This document shows positions 1 through 8,300 of a DNA stretch of 64,000 nucleotides, one piece after another. Below the pieces are notes generated by a model, which saw only the letters and a list, made by a program, of their open reading frames with translations, ran no database searches and had not been told where the DNA came from. Position 1 is the stretch's first letter. Every line of letters starts with the position of its first letter. Where the stretch lies: assembly GCA_964462515.1 (NCBI GenBank), contig CAYWXK010000017.1, positions 1 to 64,000 of the forward strand, read 5' to 3'. This stretch comes from CAYWXK01 sp964462515 (GTDB taxonomy: Bacteria > Planctomycetota > Phycisphaerae > Sedimentisphaerales > Anaerobacaceae). The position numbers and the translations under genes are program-made.

Positions 1-26
1 GAAAACGTGGATAATCCTCTAATCGC

Positions 27-296
27 ATGTGGTACATAAACAGGGGTCAGATCAATGAAAGAAATCTGAAACAACTCCAAAGGTATATCGAATGGTTAAG
101 ACAATATTATATACCCAATCGCCCTTGTGATATACAGCCCATGTTGTTAACAAGAAAATCCAATAGACTCACCGATAGTTTCATAAACTTGATCAATGAC
201 TTTAATGAAGAGAATAAACACGATTGTAAGAGTCTTAAATTTATAGTATTTGATGTACGAAACGAAGAGCTTAATTTCGAAAAAATCGAATATTAA
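27..296 (+). CDS. Short ORF, possible C-terminal remnant of a nuclease-like protein
   Basis: An 89-residue ORF with an in-frame stop only 13 bases before its ATG and no clear ribosome binding site. The text around residues 14-30 (KQLQRYIEWLRQYY) and the beta-rich end resemble the tail of PD-(D/E)XK-type nucleases, but the catalytic part would lie outside the window, so this is a weak guess. The same frame continues after the TAA at 294 with a coding-like stretch (about 33 residues, Lys/Phe/Trp rich) to a TGA at 396-398, which suggests a decayed longer gene. Base composition is more AT rich than the genes that follow. Function unknown. Confidence 0.3.
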   Translation: MWYINRGQINERNLKQLQRYIEWLRQYYIPNRPCDIQPMLLTRKSNRLTDSFINLINDFNEENKHDCKSLKFIVFDVRNEELNFEKIEY

Positions 297-418
297 ATAG
301 AATATGCGAGTAAACAAAACGAAGTAGCCTTTAAAAATTTTATTGATAGCAGAAAGAAAGTTTACCAGTGGTTCGAAGATAAGATAAAGTCTGAATGAAT
401 TTTTTGGGGAGCAGATAA

Positions 419-508
419 ATGGCGGGAAAGAGGAAAAACAAGACAAGGGCAATTGTGGCGGGGTATGTCGAAAAGGTAAGTGCGCAGATATTCGACAGGT
501 ATCAATAA
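419..508 (+). CDS. 29-residue ORF, probably the start of a truncated gene
   Basis: ATG at 419 is preceded by GGGGAG at 407-412 with good spacing, so the initiation region looks real. The product is only 29 residues, lysine rich at the N-terminus, ending at TAA 506-508, ten bases before the stop of the large convergent gene. It looks like the N-terminus of a longer protein cut off at the junction; I loosely recall similar starts in small GIY-YIG-like proteins, but the GIY motif itself is not present here. Treat as a remnant. Confidence 0.22.
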   Translation: MAGKRKNKTRAIVAGYVEKVSAQIFDRYQ

Positions 509-520
509 TTTGTTTCGGAG

Positions 521-3500
521 TTATGGGTTTGCTGTGCCCGGGGAGGGGGTTTGAGCGGACCAGTTGTTGGGGTCGTTGCCATAAAGCTGTGGGAATAATC
601 GGTTCAACGAGGCGCCACTGCCATCAGGCGTTGCCGGCCAGGGCAGCTGGTCATCATAATTGACGCGGTCAACCTGAATATAATAACGCACACCAGCGAC
701 TTGGTCGCCTGGTTTAGAAAGCTCTATCTTTTCGCCGCCATTGCTCAAATTGCCATTTTCCCATTGGAATATCTTCACGCCGCCAGGGACGCCGGGGTAG
801 TATGCATCGAATATAGTTTTGTTCTTTACCAACAATAGATGCTCACCTGAATCAATTGTGACGTCAGGCGGGAAATCGAAACTGATTCCGCCTTCATCTA
901 TGAACCGCCAGGGGACATAAATGGACTGGATGGGGTCGTATTCCTGCAAAGGAACCGGCGAAGCACTAATATTCAGCAGCTCCACATATTCAGCATCCTT
1001 GTCAGCCACATTGGGGTCGGGATGATACATAATCTCATTTATCACAATCGGGCCTACCTTTGGATATGCATTTTTCTTCCAGGGTGTATTCTCACTCATA
1101 GCCACAAAGTTATATGTGCCTGTACTCTTTTGGTAACGGCCGAATGGGACGCCTGTTTCGGAGGCGTCAAATTCCTCTATGTCCATCTCACCCATCAACT
1201 GACCATCACGACCACAATGTAAATATACCGTCTCACCGTTCTCACTCAAAGCAAACGGCTCGTGACAGCCCGGGTCGTTCGGATTGCTGAAATTTGCATC
1301 CTGGTAGAAGACAAAGTAATCGGACGGGCCGATAGTTGTTCCCTCAGCAATCTCATAGTTCTGGAGGTTGGCATCGTTGTCGCTGAGGAACCAGCCGCCA
1401 ATGTTGACGGTTTGGCCGCTGGTGTTGAACAGCTCAATCCAGTCTGCGGCCTCACCGTGGGAGTGCGCCAGCAGCTCGTTAATAACTATAGTGCCCCTGT
1501 CAGGCATCTGGGAACTATCGTCCCAGCCGGGTGAGCCGCCGACATACGCGCTTGTGCGCCAGCCGCTTTTGCTGTCCCAGATGTTAAGGTCGCTGCTGTT
1601 GGGGTCTCTTATAGTCAGAGAGAAACCTCCGCCATCGGTAATATCAAACCAGCCATCTTGATACGTGAAATCCAAAATTGTGCTATTGGTTGAGTCATCC
1701 AGTTTGACATTTTCTGCGCTGTTGGATAACTGGCCGTCATAAGGGCCTAAAACCTGCACGCCGCCGGGCACAGTCCATCGCGAAGCGAATGCGGTCTGGT
1801 TTTTCGCCACCACCACGTAACTGCCGGGGGGTAAATCGATGTTCGGGAACGAGAAGCTGAAATAAATTCCTTCGGTAAATTTCACGCCGAGCAGCGGCAG
1901 CGATGTGGTTCCAATATTCTTTAGCTCGATGAACTCATACTGTTCGTTGTCAAACGCACCTCCTTGGGCCGGGTTGAACATTATCTCTGTAATCCGCAGG
2001 TATCTTTGCTGGTCGCTGGGATTGCCGGTGTAGGTAACGGTGCTGACCAGAGTCCCCTTTATATTGAGCAGGTTTATGGTCTCGCCCCAACTGGAAAGAT
2101 GTCCTTTGTAATTTCCCTGCACAAACCGTTGTTCTCTGCCTTTTGGGCTGGTTGTGCGATTGCGGAACGCCACAGCATTTGGCGTAACATAAAGTGAACC
2201 GCCTGCCGGAATGACCGTGCCTGGTGGAAAGATATGCTGGACACCGCCTTCCAGCCGCCAGCCGGAAATATCAACTGCAATTGCGTTGGGGTTGTTAAGC
2301 TGGATGTATTCTTCATCCTGGTTGCCGGATGGGGGGTTGAACACGATAGTTCCAAAATTGATGGTTACGCTGTCCGGCTGGGCATCAGGGATGCCGGCAT
2401 TTTGGTCGTAAGCGGGATTGTGGATACTGTGATTGACAAACAGGTGATTGCGTCTGACCGCCAGATAAGCTGTTTTGATTAAGTTCACGTTATTGTGGAA
2501 GGTGCTGCTGCCGACCAGATTGATAAAGGAGGGGTCGGCATCAAACTGTGCCGTCAATTCGTTGATTCTTTTTTCGAACTTAAGCTCACCCGCCGGGGTG
2601 CCAGGCGGCTGAAGCAAAGTATCCATCAAAGTTCTCAGCCGGCGCAGGTACATCTGGCGAGTTACGGGATTATCGTGAAGAGCGTCGATGAGACAATTCC
2701 ACTGGTAATCGACTTTCTGGTGCTCGGAACACCCATAGAATGGATGACTGGGTGAGCGGACATCGTTCGGCCAATCCCGGTCTGCAATGACGCCGCCGAT
2801 ACCATTGTTTATACCAAAGGTCAGGTCCTTGTCCCAGGGCAGGAACATCCACTCATTGGTGCCGTCGGGGTTATTGACGGGGTCCTGCGTGTCACGATAG
2901 GCGTAGTAGTTTTTATGGGTATGGTCGTTTTCGTGCATAATAACCGAGGAGGCCCAGTAATTGAGCATCGCGGGGATATTGACGTTATCGAACACAAATA
3001 CGTTCCGGCTGGGATTGGTGGTATTTATGCCGGCGGCCAGAGCCAGAAGGTCGCCGGCGTTCTCATTCAAACGGGTCTTTTTCTCATGGACGCCTTCCCC
3101 GTCTATTTGTCCATTTTGCAAGTCGTCATACATTTTGTATAGCGCGCCGTCCGGGTCAAGACCGTTTCGCCTAAGCATATCACGGTCCTCTTGTTCGATG
3201 AAAATGCGGACGTCGAGAAAACTGCCGTTGCGCCGGACGTGCAATGGAAATGAAATAGAGCCTGGTTGGCCGGCGTTAATGTACGTCTCCCAGCCCAGGA
3301 CCTGACGCATGTAGGTTGGGTCGGCGCCTTTCTCATTGAGGTTGATTTCATCCACGCGCGGAAGGTTGGGGTCGAAGCAAAAATGATGTCCATCGTTGAA
3401 TCCGAGCTTTCGCCCGTGGGTGGTGTAGCCGCCGCGCAAGCGGATGTAAACATTGTCGTAAAATTCACCGAGATAAAACACCGAAGCCCGTGTGCCTGTG

Positions 3501-5248
3501 CGGGTCCCTTCGGCGGCGGTATCCTGGACGAAATAGTGAAAGACCGGCAGGGCTGTGTTAATGGATGGGTCGGAGACCACAGTGCCGAAGTATTGGGGCG
3601 ATTGTCTGTTGCCGCTATTTATGAGAAACAGAGGATTGCGGGAGACATTGTTATTGACATCAGATGCACTAACGTACCAACGGACGCAATCGGCGGGGCC
3701 GGAGGCGCCGGCAGGAATGACAGCACCGTATATGTTATCGCCGGCTGCTTCGTCATTGTGCAATCCGTCATCAAACATTTGTATGCCGGTCTCAGAACCA
3801 AAATCGACGCGAAAGAACAGCTTTACCCAGGCGACCGGCTTGAACGTTTCTGTTACCTGGGCGGTGATAATCAGGTTCTGTGTGTCGGTCGGTTGTGGCG
3901 GATTCTCGGTAACACTGCGGATGGCCGGGCCGAGGTTAATGACTATTCCGCTGTTGAACCCACCGGGCGTCGGGTCAAAAAAGTAGCCTTCTACCGCAGA
4001 GAAAAAATCAAGAGTCTCGGTCTTGTTCACAGTGAGCTTTGGCAGTATCAGCAGGTCAGAACTGCTCGTATTTTTGTTTAGGCCGTGGATTGCCAGCACA
4101 TTTGTCCCAATCTGAAGATAATCTATGTAATCGTCCGGAAGGGGAAACTCTTCAAAGCCCACAGCAGTATGGTCATTACCATTAGTACTGGAGTTATATT
4201 GTGGGTTGGCCGGTGCGTAGGTCGAAGCGTCGATTAAGCAGCCATTGAGGTACGCTATGAATCCATCGTCGTAGTTCATCAGAAGTTTAAGTCCCTCTAA
4301 GTTGCTAAGGTCGTCCATCTCAAATGGGATACGAATATACGCCGTTGCATTATTATATCGCATCGCAGAGACATCAAGGCCTATGAGGGTTCCGTAGTTG
4401 TACCCAACGCCGGTTTTACCTTTAAGCCAACTGTTGTCGTTAAAGTCTGTGGCAATCCAGCTCAGACCGAGCACGGCGTCTGCAGGTATCAGGGCCTTTG
4501 CGTCTGTGAGCTCCGGCACAAGCATCTGTGTAGTGCTTGTCGAACTATTCGGGTCGGCTAAACCGTAAGAGAAATCACCGAATTGTTGTGGGTAGTCGTA
4601 AGCGTGCGCAATTGTCTTGCCATCGGGCTTGACCAGGGCAAGAAAACCGGCGCCTCCGCTGAGACAGAAGCTGGTATGCAATTCGCCATCCGGGTCGTCT
4701 CGGTCTTTCTCGGAGGCAAAGATTATCTTAAACTGGCCAGGACTAATCTGAATAGACGGCAATTCCCAGCGTCTGAGGTCGTTGGCATCGTTAGTCAGAT
4801 ACCAACCCTTCAAATTAACGGCTGCGTCCGTCGGATTATAAATTTCTATCCAGTCAGAAGAATCGCCATCTTCGTCCAGCAGCTCCCCTGTTTCCAGAGG
4901 CTCTTTACTGCCGTTGAGCACCAGAAATTCGCTAATAACAGGCGTGTTTTCATTTGCTCCCCAGTTCTCTGCCAATATGGCAAAGTCAACCACGTTTATG
5001 CTATTTTGCCCATCAAGGTCGGCCTCGCAACCGTGTTCAAGGCAACTTGGGTTCAACCATTGGCCAGCAAGAATCCTCAAATCTTCTAAATCAACAATTC
5101 GGTTGCCGTCAATATCACCCATCGGATGTGCTTTAGCACAAGCTGAGCCAACCAGAGATACAGCCAACACCATCAATGGGATGGTGAGCTTGTCGAACCA
5201 TGGGAATTTCTGGGATGGTAAGCCTGTCGAACCAGCAGTTTCTTGCAT
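521..5248 (-). CDS. Giant secreted CotH-kinase / lamin-tail-domain protein with dockerin-like EF hands
   Basis: 1575 residues. A hydrophobic segment at about 22-40 serves as signal peptide. Residues about 43-97 hold two EF-hand/dockerin-like loops (GDIDGNRIVDLEDL, DLDGQNSINVVDF) each followed by an A(G/E)xW. A lamin-tail domain (LTD) follows at about 103-215, a jelly-roll-like domain at 255-400, then a CotH-type kinase domain at about 570-935 with the Asp motif WDKDLTFG near 805-812. Four further LTD-like domains (VINE..., WIEL(Y/F)N) fill about 955-1560. CotH proteins are atypical secreted kinases; the LTDs suggest a cell-surface or extracellular role. It lies downstream of and in the same direction as a related 1901-residue gene. 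Residues 5-24, before the hydrophobic core, are encoded by two copies of a dispersed repeat. A substrate cannot be inferred. Confidence 0.85.
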   Translation of the reverse strand: MQETAGSTGLPSQKFPWFDKLTIPLMVLAVSLVGSACAKAHPMGDIDGNRIVDLEDLRILAGQWLNPSCLEHGCEADLDGQNSINVVDFAILAENWGANENTPVISEFLVLNGSKEPLETGELLDEDGDSSDWIEIYNPTDAAVNLKGWYLTNDANDLRRWELPSIQISPGQFKIIFASEKDRDDPDGELHTSFCLSGGAGFLALVKPDGKTIAHAYDYPQQFGDFSYGLADPNSSTSTTQMLVPELTDAKALIPADAVLGLSWIATDFNDNSWLKGKTGVGYNYGTLIGLDVSAMRYNNATAYIRIPFEMDDLSNLEGLKLLMNYDDGFIAYLNGCLIDASTYAPANPQYNSSTNGNDHTAVGFEEFPLPDDYIDYLQIGTNVLAIHGLNKNTSSSDLLILPKLTVNKTETLDFFSAVEGYFFDPTPGGFNSGIVINLGPAIRSVTENPPQPTDTQNLIITAQVTETFKPVAWVKLFFRVDFGSETGIQMFDDGLHNDEAAGDNIYGAVIPAGASGPADCVRWYVSASDVNNNVSRNPLFLINSGNRQSPQYFGTVVSDPSINTALPVFHYFVQDTAAEGTRTGTRASVFYLGEFYDNVYIRLRGGYTTHGRKLGFNDGHHFCFDPNLPRVDEINLNEKGADPTYMRQVLGWETYINAGQPGSISFPLHVRRNGSFLDVRIFIEQEDRDMLRRNGLDPDGALYKMYDDLQNGQIDGEGVHEKKTRLNENAGDLLALAAGINTTNPSRNVFVFDNVNIPAMLNYWASSVIMHENDHTHKNYYAYRDTQDPVNNPDGTNEWMFLPWDKDLTFGINNGIGGVIADRDWPNDVRSPSHPFYGCSEHQKVDYQWNCLIDALHDNPVTRQMYLRRLRTLMDTLLQPPGTPAGELKFEKRINELTAQFDADPSFINLVGSSTFHNNVNLIKTAYLAVRRNHLFVNHSIHNPAYDQNAGIPDAQPDSVTINFGTIVFNPPSGNQDEEYIQLNNPNAIAVDISGWRLEGGVQHIFPPGTVIPAGGSLYVTPNAVAFRNRTTSPKGREQRFVQGNYKGHLSSWGETINLLNIKGTLVSTVTYTGNPSDQQRYLRITEIMFNPAQGGAFDNEQYEFIELKNIGTTSLPLLGVKFTEGIYFSFSFPNIDLPPGSYVVVAKNQTAFASRWTVPGGVQVLGPYDGQLSNSAENVKLDDSTNSTILDFTYQDGWFDITDGGGFSLTIRDPNSSDLNIWDSKSGWRTSAYVGGSPGWDDSSQMPDRGTIVINELLAHSHGEAADWIELFNTSGQTVNIGGWFLSDNDANLQNYEIAEGTTIGPSDYFVFYQDANFSNPNDPGCHEPFALSENGETVYLHCGRDGQLMGEMDIEEFDASETGVPFGRYQKSTGTYNFVAMSENTPWKKNAYPKVGPIVINEIMYHPDPNVADKDAEYVELLNISASPVPLQEYDPIQSIYVPWRFIDEGGISFDFPPDVTIDSGEHLLLVKNKTIFDAYYPGVPGGVKIFQWENGNLSNGGEKIELSKPGDQVAGVRYYIQVDRVNYDDQLPWPATPDGSGASLNRLFPQLYGNDPNNWSAQTPSPGTANP
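5178..5237. repeat. Two tandem copies of the GTTCGAC/GTCGAAC repeat inside a coding sequence
   Basis: Two units reading GGATGGT(G/A)AGC(T/C)TGTCGAACCA lie at 5178-5204 and 5213-5237. They encode residues 5-24 of the minus-strand CotH protein, the N-region of its signal peptide. The same unit recurs at 56337, 58413 and 63844 in this window. Confidence 0.8.
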
Positions 5249-5297
5249 CTTCTGTCTTCTTCCTCACTTGCTTTAGCCGTAGAAGGCTTTTGCTGCT

Positions 5298-5322
5298 CCG
5301 TTACAAAGCTTCTTAGTAACGG
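5298..5322. repeat. Hairpin, CCGTTA...TAACGG family variant
   Basis: CCGTTAC and GTAACGG arms flank a short A/T-rich loop between the two CotH genes. It resembles the CCCGTTAGA/TCTAACGGG family found elsewhere in the window. It sits just after the stop of the upstream minus-strand gene and could act as a weak transcription attenuator. Confidence 0.5.
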
Positions 5323-5324
5323 GA

Positions 5325-8300
5325 CTACGGGTTCTTACCCGGTGTAGGCGAAGCTGCCTTCCAGTTAGCCGGGTCGTTGCCTGAATGATACTGGTCAACG
5401 TATTTTCTCTGCAACACGTCGCCGTCACCATCCGGAGACTGCGGCCAGGGAGAGAAGTCGGAATAAATCACCTCATCAACAATGACCCAGATAGGGTCAC
5501 CTGGCTGGTCAATCGCCTGGGGCCTTTCGAGGGCAAGCCGTTCGCCGGCATTAGAAAGGTCACCCGACCACGACCCTATGATGTTAACGCCCGCTGTTAA
5601 AGGCCCTGTCTTATATGCAGCAATGAATGCGTTTAAGTGAGCAGTCTCTGTCCAAGGGTCGAAGCCAACTACTATAAGTCTGCCGCCTGCAGGAATTGAA
5701 ATTCCTGTCGGGAGTGTCCAATTTACCGCACCATCAAGACGCCATCCGCCATCGGCATTTTGCAGCAGTATTGGTGCTGCGGTGGGATTTAATAGCTCAA
5801 TATATTCATCGTTGGGGTCGATAGGATGATACATTATCTCATTGATGACTATATCGAGAATCGGATTTGCGTTGGTTGAGTCTCTTGAGGGCACCATAGC
5901 GAACCAGAACTTGCCGCCGTCCGGGTAACGTCCAAGAGATACGTTATTTTCCTGGCCCTTAAATCTGATAAAATCAACTACCCGGTCCTGCGAAGTGCCG
6001 GGTAGATAAGACAGGACCACCGCTTCTCCTGCCTTATCCAGACCGAATCCCGAGGTTATGGGATTATGGAAGCCTGTAACCTCATCAAAGCTAATCCGAC
6101 CGTTCTGAGGTATCTGGATAGCAGGGACAGCCCATTTTTTGAGCTCTTCGATGTTGTCGCTAAGATAGAAGCCTGACAGATTGATTGTTGGTGCGGAAGG
6201 ATTATAAAGCTCTATCCAATCGTTAGAGTCGTATTCCGGGTGCTGAGGATTGCTGTAATCGGTATGCGCCATAACCTCGTTGATGACAACGGTGGCCGGC
6301 GGCAGCGGGTCGTCCTGGCCTGGAGAGCCGCCGATATAAGTGCCGGCGCGCCAGTTGCCGCCATAATTTAATGAACCATCCGGCTCACCCGGAATGGCCG
6401 AATTAAGAGGCACAAGCGAATGACCTGCACCATCGGCAGAGAGCGGCCAGCCGCGACCATCACTATATTCAAATTCTGCAATAGTCCCATTCCAGAAATC
6501 CGCTAATTTCACTACTTCTCCGCTGTTCTTGAGGTTGTTCTGGATATTGTCTTTGTATTCGCCGGCGATTTTGCTCAATAGGCCTGTGCCGTAACGTGAC
6601 TGGAAGGCGGCTTTGTTCCTGACGACCAAAACGAAATCGCCTGGAGCAAGGCTTGTAATGCTGTTGCCATTAAAATCAAAGGTAATGCCTTCAATAAAAG
6701 ACACATACGTCAAGTCCAGCGTTTCGTCCCCCGTATTCTTCAATTCGACATATTCAAACTCATCGTTATCAGTGGTGTCAGGAGGGGGCGGCGGAGCAGG
6801 ATTATACATAAGCTCGGTTATCCGCAGGTTTTCGAGGATACCGGATGATAAAGGCTCACCTGCGACAAACTGAACGGGATTGGACCAGTGGCTCCATCGG
6901 CCTGTGTTATCCTTCATCCGGCAGCGAACTCTATAGGTTCGGCCTACCCTGACGTCGCCGGGTGGTATTTTTATGGTGTTATTGAAGTCGGTAATCTCCG
7001 GGCTTTCCCAGACCGGCTCGATTTCATATTTGCCGGACCTGGTCGGGCGAGGCTGGGGCGTGCTACAGGGGTCAGCCGGCTTACCAATCAGACGAACGTC
7101 AATGAAACAATCGCTGCTACCACTGAGATTGACGTTGACCACCTGAACCGCAAGAATGTTTGTGCCATTGACAAGATACTCAGAAGGATTGGAAATCACA
7201 TATTCCTGATATGAATTGTTCTCACGGGCAGGATAGCCAGGATACGATTCCAGAACGGTGTTATATGCCAGATTTTCCGCAGGCACATTGTCATATTGGG
7301 CACGGTCGCCATTAATCCACAGATTGAATCCGTCATCGAAAAGGACTCCCACTCTGAGGGAGTCAATTTCAGAGACATCGTCAACCTGAAAGGTTTTCCG
7401 CAGATAAATTGTGCTGAAATGGCCCTGCATATCAAGAGGGGTTCCCATTGCAAGCGATGGGTCATAACCAATAGGTGCATCGCCATCCAGCCAATTGGTA
7501 GTCGCAGGATTATCGTTGAAACCTATCAGCCGCCACGCACCTTGCGTCGCGGATGGCTCTTGTGTGCCCTTAAAATATCTCCACTGAGCACCTTGAGAAA
7601 CCAGGGTAATATCTTCGCTCGGCGGTTCGCCTTGAGAACCGACAGCTACCTCAGCGATGCGCCATTTCATAACGGCAAAGGTGCCGCTACCCTGGGGGTC
7701 GCCATACGCGCTGGTCTGGAATGTTAGCGCATTGATAGGAAAGGTATTCGGGCAGGTCGCCGTTACGACAGGTGTATTTGGAATAGCCGAATCAGCAGCG
7801 ATTGGGTCAAGCACAGAGCTTCCACGGTAAGTGACATAATCTTTCATAATCTTGACCATACCAGGAAAATCTTTGGTTGCCGCTTTCTGATAAAACCTTC
7901 CTGCGCCGGCTTTGGATGAATTAGCATACCCGCTTGTCATAATGGGATTGTAATCCCACATTGCCCTATCAGCATCCACGAAAGACAGGCCGCTTTGATT
8001 AGGGTCGTCAATAATAGCAGCGTAATCGTCAATCAGCTGCCAGCACTGGTCGGTATTGAAAAGCAGGTCACGAATCTCGCGGACCCTATTTTTATACTCC
8101 AGATTAAGACTGCTCTGGTTCAACAAGCCGTATGCCTTAAACGGCTCGTTTCCATTTCCATACATATTGTCGGCCCAGGTCAGGTCAACGTCCCAGGATA
8201 GCTGCCACCACTTATTGGTTAGAGGGTCAAGATAGTAGAAATAATTCTTCCCATAGCCATTATCGAAATGGTGGACGCCTTCAAGAATTGTTCGGTAGCC

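Noticed and set aside
3266..4081. 271-residue plus-strand frame within the first CotH gene
   Set aside because: It lies opposite a well-supported domain-rich protein, has no start signal and no family pattern; a shadow of biased codon use on the minus strand.
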